Of a DNA stretch of 21,726 nt, positions 1 through 7,254 are shown in pieces. This DNA comes from Prevotella sp. CAG:485. Lineage in GTDB: Bacteria > Bacteroidota > Bacteroidia > Bacteroidales > Muribaculaceae. The DNA lies in NCBI GenBank assembly GCA_000437495.1, contig FR897881.1:14677-36402 (forward strand), in the 5' to 3' direction. Positions within the stretch are counted from its first letter, which is position 1; each line of letters starts with the position of its first letter. Both the position numbers and the translations under genes were made by a program. The notes below the pieces were generated by a model. It saw only the letters and a program-made list of their open reading frames with translations, did no database searches and was not told the DNA's origin.

Positions 1-289
1 GCTGCTCGTTGAAGAGGATGAAGCCGAGATAGTTCTGCGCGGGGGCATAGCCGTTGGCGACTCCCTGTTCAAGCAGCCGGCGGGCGCGCAGCGAGTCGCG
101 TTTCACCACATTGCCGAAGCCGGTCTCCAAGGTGCGTGCCACGCGAAACCGCGCGTTCTCGTCGCCCTGCGCGGCACGGCGTTCCAGAGCCTCGAACGAC
201 CGTATGGCAGCCGAATCGGCAGGCTCGCCGCAGACGCCGCTCACACACGCCGCAACGACCATTATCAGCGTCAGGACAGCGTGTTTCAT
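1..289 (-). CDS. Exported Sel1-repeat protein (N-terminal part only)
   Basis: The reading frame begins at ATG 289 and runs off the left edge, so only about 96 residues are visible. It opens with a signal peptide (hydrophobic LTLIMVVAACVSGVCG). The following residues fit Sel1-like repeats: alternating Ala/Gly spacing, 'A..GDENARFRVARTLE.G', then 'RARRLLEQGVANGYAPAQNYLGFIL'. Sel1 repeats are alpha-helical scaffolds related to TPR. A cysteine in the leader (VAAC) could be a lipobox, but hydrophobic residues continue after it, so ordinary signal peptidase I cleavage near VCG is equally likely. The ATG overlaps the porX stop by 4 nt (ATGA), which indicates co-transcription and probable translational coupling with porX. 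A role in type IX secretion is only an inference from this position. Confidence 0.75.
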   Translation of the reverse strand, partial: MKHAVLTLIMVVAACVSGVCGEPADSAAIRSFEALERRAAQGDENARFRVARTLETGFGNVVKRDSLRARRLLEQGVANGYAPAQNYLGFILFNEQ

Positions 290-1821
290 TTGGGCGACAG
301 CGTTACCAGCGGCACAAGCATCTCCTGCATCGAGATGCCTCCGTGCTGGAAGGTGCCACGGTAATATTGCACATAATAGTTGTAGTTGTTGGGATACGAG
401 AAGAAGTCGCGGTTGAGGGCGAAGATGAACTTGCTCGACACGTTCAGCTCGGGCAGTCCGAAGAGCCTTGGCCGACGCATCTCATACACCTTGCGGTTGT
501 CGTAGTTGAGGTTCTTGCCCTCTTTGTAGCGCAGGTTCGTCGACGTGTTTTTGTCGCCCACCACCTTGATGGGGTTCTCCACGCGTATGGTGCCGTGGTC
601 GGTGGTCAGCACAATCTTATACCCGTAAGAGGCTATGGTGCGGAAGATGTCGAGCACCGACGAATGGCGGAACCACGATTCGGTGATGGAGCGGTAGGCC
701 GCGTCGGAGTTGGCCAGTTCGCGAATCATCTTCGTCTCCGTGCGCGCGTGGCTCAGCATGTCTATGAAGTTGATTACCAGCACGTTAAACGGATTGTTCT
801 TTATTGAGCCGAGGCGCCGCAGATACTTCTCGCCGCTCTCCGACGAGGAGATTTTCTCGTAGCTGAACGTTTCGCGGCGGCGGTAGCGGTCGAGCATGGT
901 CTGCACCAGTTCCTTCTCGTAGATGTTCAGACCCTCGTTCTCATCCTCGTCAACCCAGTATTTCGGATACATCTTGGCAATCTGCAGCGGCATCAGTCCG
1001 GCGAAGATGGAGTTGCGGGCATATTGTGTGGAGGTGGGCAGGATGGTGGTGTAGAGGTTCTCCTGCACGCTGAAGGTGTCGGTGAGCAGCGGCATCACTG
1101 TGCGCCACTGGTCCAGACGGAAGTTATCCACCAGGATGAAGAAGATTTTCTCGCCCGCGTCGAGCAAGGGGAAGACCTTTTTCGGGAAAATCTCGGGACT
1201 GGTGAGGGGGTGTTCGCCGCCGGTTACCCATTTCTCGTAGTTGCGGCACACGAACTTGCAGAACTCCGTGTTGGCCTCGCGCATCTGTCCTTCCAGAATC
1301 TCCGCCATGGAGGCGTCGGCGTCGGCAATCTTCATCTCCCAGCTCACCAAGGCGCGGTAAACGGCATACCAGTCGTCGATGTTCTGCGCCATGGCGATGT
1401 CGGTGCTCAGCCGCCGGAAGTCCTGCATGAACGACGTGTTCGTCTGTGCCGCCACAAGCTCCGTCTTGTTGAGATTCTTCTTCAGCGCCAGCCATATCTG
1501 GGTGGGGTTGACGGGCTTGATGAGGTAATCGGCAATCTGCGAACCGATGGCCTGGTCCATGATATTCTCCTCCTCCGACTTGGTAATCATTATCACCGGA
1601 ATGTCGGGATGTTTGTGGTTGATGAGCTGCAGCGTTTCCAGGCCGGTGAGACCCGGCATATTCTCGTCGAGGAGGACGAGCGAGAACGGCTCGGCGTCGA
1701 GGGCGTCGAGGGCGTCGCGGCCATTGCTCACCGTGGTCAGCGAGTAGCCTTTTTTCTCAAGGAAGAGTATGTGGGGGCGCAGGAGATCTATCTCGTCATC
1801 AGCCCAGAGGATTTTTTGCAT
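286..1821 (-). CDS. porX: PorX: T9SS response regulator with PglZ phosphodiesterase domain
   Basis: This 511-residue protein has a CheY-like receiver at residues 1-118, with acidic pocket D8/D9, phospho-acceptor D52 (LVLLDENMPG), T80/K81 and K102-P103. A helical linker follows. An alkaline-phosphatase-superfamily PglZ domain spans roughly residues 222-511. Candidate metal-binding and catalytic residues are D232 (FILVDNFR), the T263-S264-T265 nucleophile region, D354 and H358 (FIDMLSH), D408-H409 (TTDHG) and H493 (FQHGG). The length and this unusual fusion match PorX of Porphyromonas gingivalis. PorX is a cytoplasmic regulator that works with the histidine kinase PorY and a sigma factor to control type IX secretion, and its PglZ domain is reported to hydrolyse oligonucleotides. 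It starts 3 nt after porW and its stop overlaps the next gene. Every catalytic position expected appears present. Confidence 0.93.
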   Translation of the reverse strand: MQKILWADDEIDLLRPHILFLEKKGYSLTTVSNGRDALDALDAEPFSLVLLDENMPGLTGLETLQLINHKHPDIPVIMITKSEEENIMDQAIGSQIADYLIKPVNPTQIWLALKKNLNKTELVAAQTNTSFMQDFRRLSTDIAMAQNIDDWYAVYRALVSWEMKIADADASMAEILEGQMREANTEFCKFVCRNYEKWVTGGEHPLTSPEIFPKKVFPLLDAGEKIFFILVDNFRLDQWRTVMPLLTDTFSVQENLYTTILPTSTQYARNSIFAGLMPLQIAKMYPKYWVDEDENEGLNIYEKELVQTMLDRYRRRETFSYEKISSSESGEKYLRRLGSIKNNPFNVLVINFIDMLSHARTETKMIRELANSDAAYRSITESWFRHSSVLDIFRTIASYGYKIVLTTDHGTIRVENPIKVVGDKNTSTNLRYKEGKNLNYDNRKVYEMRRPRLFGLPELNVSSKFIFALNRDFFSYPNNYNYYVQYYRGTFQHGGISMQEMLVPLVTLSPK

Positions 1822-1824
1822 GGT

Positions 1825-4743
1825 TTAATGGAAGTTATAAGATTTATAAGAATTATAAGAATTATAAGATTTATAAGAATTATAAGAATCCTGGGCGCCT
1901 TCCGCAGGCTCTTCTTGCTCGGGGTTCTCAGAGGCCTCGGTTTCCTCAGTTTCCTCTGAGGGTTCTTCGGCGCCGGCGGGCTGTTCGCCCGTCTGCCGGA
2001 AGCGGAAGTACTCTTCAAAGGAACGTCCCTGACGCAGCAACAGTTCAAAGTTGGCCACGGAGATGGGTATCGGGCGCACCTGCGGCGGCAGGTCGAAGTT
2101 ATGCTCGCGCTCCATGATGCCTATGTAGTGGTCAAGCTCGCGCTGATTGGCAAAGCCGCGAATTACCAACAGTCCCACGTTGCCGAAGCTCATCGGCTCC
2201 AGGTCATAGTCGCGCACCACAAACCACGAGAAGTTGTTGCGTGCCACGTCAAACAGCACCTGGTTGGGGTTCACCGAGTCGAGCGGGAAAGCCAACACGA
2301 GCAGCTGCGGCTTCTCCGGGTCATTCTCAAAGGCGGCCGGCTTGCCCTCGGCGTTCAGCACCGTGGAGTCGTTGCTCAGACGCGTCTCCCACAACATTCC
2401 GCGCGTGTTCGACGAGCTTGCCTGCAGCTTGCGGCCACGCTTCACATCGGTGAGGATGCGACCCGCCACATCCGTCATGTCAGTCTCCGGCCAACGGTCG
2501 AGGAGGTATTCCAGCCGCTCGCGGAACTTGCCGTAATCCTTCTCAGTGAGGTAGCTCAGAGCGTCGATGAACACGAACTTGGGCAGGATGCGGCTCAGCG
2601 GATATTTCTCCTCCATCTGAGCGGTGAGCGAGTGTACCTGCGCGTTGCGGTCGGCCAGATAATCGCCGTAAGCCTCCGCATACATCTCCTCCTGCAGCGC
2701 GTCCATGCGTTTCAGGTTCTCGAAATATTCCGGGTCAGTCATTGCCTTGCCGTAGGGCGAGTCGGCGAAGTCGGTGAGGATGGCCTGCCGCCATTTCTCA
2801 GCCTCCGCGGTACGGTCGCGCCGCACGGCCATCAGATACAGGTTGTAATACGTGTCGAGGCGGTAGATATTGTCGGGATAGCGCTCTAAGAGCTGCAGGA
2901 AATAGCGGCGAGCCGCCTCAAAGTCCTCCAGCTTGTCCTTGAGCACCAAAGCCAAGTTATAGAGGCTTTCCTGAATTATGTCGTTGCAGTTTTTCAGCTC
3001 CTGCTCCGTGTGGGGGATGTTCTTGTAATAATATTCGGCAAAGTGCGGGTCTTCGGACGGGTCAGTCTCCCCCTCCTTGCGCGATTTGGTAGTGTCGTTG
3101 GCAGCCGTGTTCGAGGCCGAGTCGGAATAGTCGTACTCCTCGTCTACCTGCGAGTAAGTGGTTTTGTTGCGGCGGCGCCAGTCGTCCTCAAGCTTGCGGG
3201 CGCCCCATTTGCGCTGGAACTCCGTGCGACCCGCGTTCTTGGCCTGCGTGTTGTAGAAATACCACGACTTGTCCGTGTTGAGCGTATATTGCTGCGGCGC
3301 ATTGGGGTTGCTCTGCGTCTGGTCTTCCTGACGGTTGGCCTCGAACTCCGCGCGCCGCGCCGAGTCAGCCTGTTCCTTCTCGCGCTTCTTGTATTCGTCG
3401 GCCATGCGCTGGCACACCTTCATCTGTTCCTTCTCGGGCAGCTTGCTGAGCGTCAGCAGCGAGTCCTGCAGCTGCAGATTGCCCGCGTAGGTGGCCAGTT
3501 CGTCGAGCACATCGCTGCGCCGCTTCAGCATGCGGTAGTTGGCAAACGACTCCGACAGCTGCGGAATGGCCTCCGAGTAACAGGGCTGCGCACCCACATA
3601 ATCACCCTTTATGAACAGCAGATTGCCCAACGCCAACTGCGCCAGAGCCTTGTCGATGCCGTTGCGCGTGGACTCCTTCACCGCCGTGCGGTAGGCGTCT
3701 ATGGCCTGCGTGGTGTCCTTGCGGCTGAGGTAGAGATTGCCGATGGCGTAGTATATCTGGTCGAAGTACTCCTTGTTGCGCTCATAACGCGTCATGGCCT
3801 TCAGCGAGTTCACCTCACCCTTAATGTTGGTGCCGGTGAAGACCTCGCTCTGCCGTATGCGAGCGTTGAACTTGGCGCGGTAGGAGATGCCCATGCCGCT
3901 GCCCGCCTTTTTGTAAGCCTTATACGCCTCCTTGCGCCGGTCGAGCTTCTGCAGCGTCTGCCCGAGCAGGAAATAGATGCGGTTTTTCTGCGTCCCCTTG
4001 GCATTGCGTGCCACCGCCTCCAGATACTTCACCGCCGCCTCGTTGTCGCCCGCGCGCACATTGTAGTCGGCCTCCGCAAAGTCATACAGATGCCGCAGCT
4101 TCGGCGTGGTGAGCTGTTTCTCCTTGACGTGCACCAGGAGATTCTCCGCCTCGTAGGTCCAGTCGAGCGCGCAATAGGATATTGCCTGCCACAGCTGCGC
4201 CTCCGTAACCACCTCAGGCAGCCATTTGAAGTGGCGCGAGATGTAGAAGAACGTGGCCGCCGCCCCAAGGAAGTCGCCGTTGTAATACTGCGCTCTGCCC
4301 ATCATCAGCCAGGCATTGTGCAGAAACGGGTTGAACTCCTCGCGGGCGCGGAAAGCCTTCTCCTTGGCCGACGACGATTTCTTGCGCGGTTTCTTCTTGA
4401 TGCTGTGCAGCTGAATGGCCTTCTGCATCTTCTCTATGGTGCGGTCGAAATTGCCGGTGGGCTGAGGCATCTTCTCGTCGCTCTTGGCCTCGGCGGGGTG
4501 CATGAGCAGACGACGGGTGTAATCGTCCTGATACTCCTCCTCCATCTGCTTCAGCGTTTCGTTATAATGTTCCGAACCGTTGAAATACACATTATAGCGC
4601 GTGTTGAAGGCCTGCCACTGACGGCTCATGGCCGTGTTCTTCTTGGTGGAACAGGCTGCCAGTACACACACAAAAACCGCCGCGACAACAGTGAGCCACA
4701 GTGTCGCGACGCCGTAAAGAGTCTTTTTTCCCTCCGGCTGCAT
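1825..4743 (-). CDS. porW: PorW/SprE: TPR lipoprotein of the type IX secretion system
   Basis: This 972-residue lipoprotein has a lipobox VLAA-C31, followed by STKKNTAMSR..FNTRYNVYFNG. That post-cysteine motif is typical of SprE (Flavobacterium) and PorW (Porphyromonas). TPR-like helical repeats fill roughly residues 130-400, a charged low-complexity linker follows, and a second repeat block lies near 590-690. A conserved alpha/beta C-terminal module sits near 825-925 (LLVLAFPLD, FVVRDYDLEPM, LLVIRGFANQRELDHYI). PorW/SprE is an envelope lipoprotein needed for T9SS function; its usual partners include the PorKLMN ring and motor, which are not in this window. The end is odd: an acidic Glu/Pro-rich stretch leads into six Ser-Tyr-(Asn/Lys) triplets encoded by a 9-nt tandem array. 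The stop lies 3 nt before porX, so the two are almost certainly co-transcribed. I see no convincing TAnnTTTG promoter upstream. Confidence 0.85.
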   Translation of the reverse strand: MQPEGKKTLYGVATLWLTVVAAVFVCVLAACSTKKNTAMSRQWQAFNTRYNVYFNGSEHYNETLKQMEEEYQDDYTRRLLMHPAEAKSDEKMPQPTGNFDRTIEKMQKAIQLHSIKKKPRKKSSSAKEKAFRAREEFNPFLHNAWLMMGRAQYYNGDFLGAAATFFYISRHFKWLPEVVTEAQLWQAISYCALDWTYEAENLLVHVKEKQLTTPKLRHLYDFAEADYNVRAGDNEAAVKYLEAVARNAKGTQKNRIYFLLGQTLQKLDRRKEAYKAYKKAGSGMGISYRAKFNARIRQSEVFTGTNIKGEVNSLKAMTRYERNKEYFDQIYYAIGNLYLSRKDTTQAIDAYRTAVKESTRNGIDKALAQLALGNLLFIKGDYVGAQPCYSEAIPQLSESFANYRMLKRRSDVLDELATYAGNLQLQDSLLTLSKLPEKEQMKVCQRMADEYKKREKEQADSARRAEFEANRQEDQTQSNPNAPQQYTLNTDKSWYFYNTQAKNAGRTEFQRKWGARKLEDDWRRRNKTTYSQVDEEYDYSDSASNTAANDTTKSRKEGETDPSEDPHFAEYYYKNIPHTEQELKNCNDIIQESLYNLALVLKDKLEDFEAARRYFLQLLERYPDNIYRLDTYYNLYLMAVRRDRTAEAEKWRQAILTDFADSPYGKAMTDPEYFENLKRMDALQEEMYAEAYGDYLADRNAQVHSLTAQMEEKYPLSRILPKFVFIDALSYLTEKDYGKFRERLEYLLDRWPETDMTDVAGRILTDVKRGRKLQASSSNTRGMLWETRLSNDSTVLNAEGKPAAFENDPEKPQLLVLAFPLDSVNPNQVLFDVARNNFSWFVVRDYDLEPMSFGNVGLLVIRGFANQRELDHYIGIMEREHNFDLPPQVRPIPISVANFELLLRQGRSFEEYFRFRQTGEQPAGAEEPSEETEETEASENPEQEEPAEGAQDSYNSYKSYNSYNSYKSYNFH
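1837..1890 (-). repeat. 9-nt tandem array translated as the PorW tail
   Basis: There are six consecutive 9-nt units (plus strand: ATAAGAATT or ATAAGATTT; the last ends ATC). They are read on the minus strand in frame as Ser-Tyr-Asn or Ser-Tyr-Lys. The array ends 9 nt before the porW stop codon. Nine is a multiple of three, so gain or loss of a unit would change the tail by three residues without a frameshift. Copies differ at only one or two positions. Two other 9-nt arrays with different units lie at the 3' ends of other genes in this window. Confidence 0.9.
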
Positions 4744-4791
4744 ACTGATATAACGCCCCCGCCCCCTCGGTTATTGCCTCAGCAGGCCCTT

Positions 4792-4836
4792 CCCCTAAAA
4801 CCCATTATTCCCAAAACTCCCATCACTCCCGGCAGT
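4792..4836 (-). repeat. Degenerate 9-nt array in the 3' flank of the 176-residue gene
   Basis: On the plus strand, CCC recurs every 9 nt for five units: CCCCTAAAA, CCCATTATT, CCCAAAACT, CCCATCACT, CCCGGCAGT. On the minus strand this reads as GGG-anchored units (GGGAGTGAT, GGGAGTTTT, GGGAATAAT). The last six bases of each unit vary, so this is much more degenerate than the other two arrays. It begins 21 nt beyond the stop of the 176-residue gene and lies 49 nt upstream of porW. A small hairpin, CCGGC-AGT-GCCGG (4829-4841), overlaps its gene-proximal end and could act as a weak mRNA 3'-end structure. No T-tract follows on the minus strand. Confidence 0.65.
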
Positions 4837-4857
4837 GCCGGCCGCGCCTCTCCTCTC

Positions 4858-5388
4858 TCACAGCCTCTCAAGCTCGTAGGCTATGTCGCCCTGCGAGAGC
4901 GTGCGCAGCAGTGCCACCCGGTGGCTAAGCTCATGCACCTTGGGCTGCAGACGCGGGTTGTGGAAGACCCGGTAGATGCGCTGATAGAGGCTGTCGAAGA
5001 GCGCGCGCGTCTCGTCGGCGTCAAGCGACAGCGTCTCGGCGCCCTCCTCCTCCATGGCCTTGATGATGGGCTGGAACTTGTCGGCCGACGGCTCCTTGCC
5101 GTCGCGTACAGTGGTGCGAGCCATCACATTGCCCACCGTCATGGCCGCCGTAACGTAGAGATTGCGCCGCAGACGCTCCCACACGCTCTTGGGCGACAGA
5201 GTGGGACACAGCAAATGGTGATATTCATCGGTGAAACAGACCATCGGGCCTTCGGCGTCCAGACTCACACTGTGTATCAGCTCCAGGGCATTGAGTGCCC
5301 CGGCGCTTATCATCATCCCCGCAAGTCCGTATGCCTTGTCATCTTCGTTGCGGTATTCAAATTTTTTCTTCGTCTTCGTGTTGCTCAT
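4858..5388 (-). CDS. Conserved-looking hypothetical protein, 176 aa
   Basis: I do not recognise this family. The protein is soluble with no signal peptide, and starts with a Lys-rich tail (SNTKTKKKFEYRNEDDK). A short Gly/Ala-rich helical stretch follows (YGLAGMMISAGALNALELI, residues 20-38), too brief and polar to be a clear membrane segment. The C-terminal half is helical and charged (ETLSLDADETRALFDSLYQRIYRVFHNPRLQPKVHELSHRV, quoted here only as a region near residues 119-158). Codon use and GC match the neighbours and antisense frames are poorer candidates, so it looks like a real gene. It lies 75 nt after the beta-barrel gene and 114 nt before porW on the same strand, so it may belong to their transcript. 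I can assign no function. Confidence 0.75.
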   Translation of the reverse strand: MSNTKTKKKFEYRNEDDKAYGLAGMMISAGALNALELIHSVSLDAEGPMVCFTDEYHHLLCPTLSPKSVWERLRRNLYVTAAMTVGNVMARTTVRDGKEPSADKFQPIIKAMEEEGAETLSLDADETRALFDSLYQRIYRVFHNPRLQPKVHELSHRVALLRTLSQGDIAYELERL

Positions 5389-5463
5389 AGCTTAATAACT
5401 GCTCGTAGCTATCTTAATATAATTGTTAACGCAGATACCCTGATGCAGGTTTTCCCGCGGGCG

Positions 5464-7254
5464 TCAGAACTGTACGTCGGCGCCCACCAGGAAGTTGAAA
5501 CCCTCCATCAGCTGACACGGCAGCAGCGTAACGCGGCGGCACAGCAGATTGTCGGCCTCGCCGAAGACGCTCACCGCCCGGCTGATGCGGTAACGGGCGC
5601 TGAAGCTCAGGTTGCAGATGTCGGGTAGACGCGTGGCCTGCATATCCTGCAGCGGGCCGAAGCGCTGATAGATGTTGCGCACCCCGCGGTAGCGGTATGA
5701 GGGCGTCAGGGTGAGATTCTTTATCGGGCGCACGTCGGCGGCGATGTCGGCTGTCCAGCGCGGACGGTCGTAGCCGTTGAAGAACCCCGCGCCGTCGCCC
5801 TTCTGAGGCTGATAAGTGCCGCGGCCGCGAAGCGTCAGCATGTCAAACGGCTGCCACTGAGCGTCGAGACCCAGGCTGAACCCCGCCACATTGCCGTGCT
5901 GAGGCACAACAGTGGTGATGACAGGCTGATAGCCGCTGATGGAATACATATACCAGCCGCCGAGATAGAGGTGCCTGACGGTGAGATACGTTACGTCGAT
6001 GCCGGCGCGGAAACGCTCCGAGCCGTTGTAGCCGATGCGCAGCTTACCCTCCACGGGCACAAACGCCGGCATGATGTAATCCATCTTCGGCGTCTGATAG
6101 TAATCCTCCTGCACATCGTTGCGCAGCGTCTGCAGCTGCTGACCGCCGGTGGCCGACAGCGTGGCGTTCCAGCCGCGTCCCTGATAGCTCAGACGCACAT
6201 CGGGCGCTATGTGGAAGGTGGAATAATCCTGCTTCTCCAGACCCGTCTGCAGCGCCTTTCCGGCGCCCCCGGTGATGTCGGCCACCACGCCCAGACGCGC
6301 GCTGAAGCGGTCGGCTGTATAGCAGTATGCAGGCGCTATGCGCACCGTCTGCAGAGAGCCGCTGCGGTCCTGAGCGCCGCATTTGTTGTAGCTCACGTTG
6401 GTGAAAACCACATCAGCCGTCAGGGCGCTGCGGCTGCCTAACTTGGCGTCGAGACCCGCTCCCGCGTTCACCTGCAGCTCGCGCTGCCCGTCCCACTGCA
6501 TCCACGCAAGGTGAGGGCCGTCGGGAGTATAGTAATGCTGATAGCCGAAGTACGACACATCAGCGCCGGCCCGCCACTGCAGAGAGGAGTTATTGACCGA
6601 CTGCCATGAGGCGCGCAGCCGGGCGTCGTTGAGCGTCTGTTTGGGCGTCTCGTCGGTCTGCTTGGCTTCCATGCGCGGCGGCATCACTATCAGGCTGCTG
6701 TGTGGCGTGCTCACCCCGTAATAGTTGAAGAAGCCCAGGTGATAATGGGCGTCGGCGGTGAGGGTGCCGGCGCTGAAACGGTGGCTCACACGCAGCCCCA
6801 GACGCTCGTCGTAGCGGTAGCGCTTAAGGTCGCGGTCGCAGATGCGCGGCTTGAACAGCGACGTGCCCGTGTGCTGAAACCATATATCGGCCTTGGTGGC
6901 GTCGGTGGCCACCATGCGGTAACCGGCGCTGAGGGTGGAGGTCAGGTAAGAGCCTATGCCCCCGTAGAGATATCCGCGCCACGGATATTCCGCCGCCGCT
7001 CCCTGCCACACAGGCGCCGGAAGAGCGTTGTAGCCCGGCACGTAATTGCCGGTGAGAAGTCCGGTGGCAGGCTCAGGCCGGAACGTCGGCAGCTCAAAGC
7101 TTACCTTCTGCGGCAGCAAGTGTATCTTATCCTGACGCACCACCGTGGGCACGTACTCGCCCTCAACATAGAGAGTCCCTTCAAGCTTCTCCTGAGAAGC
7201 GGCCGGAAGTGCCGCAATGCCCACAAGCAGATATGTAATTACTTGCTTTTTCAT
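5464..7254 (-). CDS. Outer-membrane beta-barrel protein (TonB-receptor-like barrel without a plug)
   Basis: This 596-residue protein begins with a signal peptide (MKKQVITYLLVGIAALPAASQ). Its N-terminal segment VEGEYVPTVVRQDKIHLLPQ recalls, from memory, a plugless TonB-receptor-like barrel family in Bacteroidota that sits beside a large TPR gene. The rest alternates aromatic and polar residues in strand-like runs (RGYLYGGIGSYLTSTLSAGYRM, NLTLTPSYRYRGVRNIYQRF) and ends in phenylalanine (FLVGADVQF), as expected for a barrel inserted by the BAM machinery. I see no TonB-box or plug domain, and at about 575 mature residues it is shorter than a classic TonB-dependent receptor. The start is ATG 7254, overlapping the TPR gene stop by 1 nt (TGATG). 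An upstream in-frame GTG at 7257 is the less likely start. Its cargo or partner is unknown. Confidence 0.82.
   Translation of the reverse strand: MKKQVITYLLVGIAALPAASQEKLEGTLYVEGEYVPTVVRQDKIHLLPQKVSFELPTFRPEPATGLLTGNYVPGYNALPAPVWQGAAAEYPWRGYLYGGIGSYLTSTLSAGYRMVATDATKADIWFQHTGTSLFKPRICDRDLKRYRYDERLGLRVSHRFSAGTLTADAHYHLGFFNYYGVSTPHSSLIVMPPRMEAKQTDETPKQTLNDARLRASWQSVNNSSLQWRAGADVSYFGYQHYYTPDGPHLAWMQWDGQRELQVNAGAGLDAKLGSRSALTADVVFTNVSYNKCGAQDRSGSLQTVRIAPAYCYTADRFSARLGVVADITGGAGKALQTGLEKQDYSTFHIAPDVRLSYQGRGWNATLSATGGQQLQTLRNDVQEDYYQTPKMDYIMPAFVPVEGKLRIGYNGSERFRAGIDVTYLTVRHLYLGGWYMYSISGYQPVITTVVPQHGNVAGFSLGLDAQWQPFDMLTLRGRGTYQPQKGDGAGFFNGYDRPRWTADIAADVRPIKNLTLTPSYRYRGVRNIYQRFGPLQDMQATRLPDICNLSFSARYRISRAVSVFGEADNLLCRRVTLLPCQLMEGFNFLVGADVQF

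Noticed and set aside
5454..5461. CCCGCGGG palindrome after the barrel gene as a terminator
   Set aside because: It is a loop-less 8-nt palindrome followed by A-rich, not T-rich, sequence on the minus strand.
3010..5628. 872-codon open frame on the plus strand, antisense to porW, the 176-aa gene and the barrel gene
   Set aside because: It crosses three well-supported minus-strand genes and their intergenic gaps, has a Leu/Arg/Val-rich composition typical of antisense frames in GC-rich DNA, and shows no domain.
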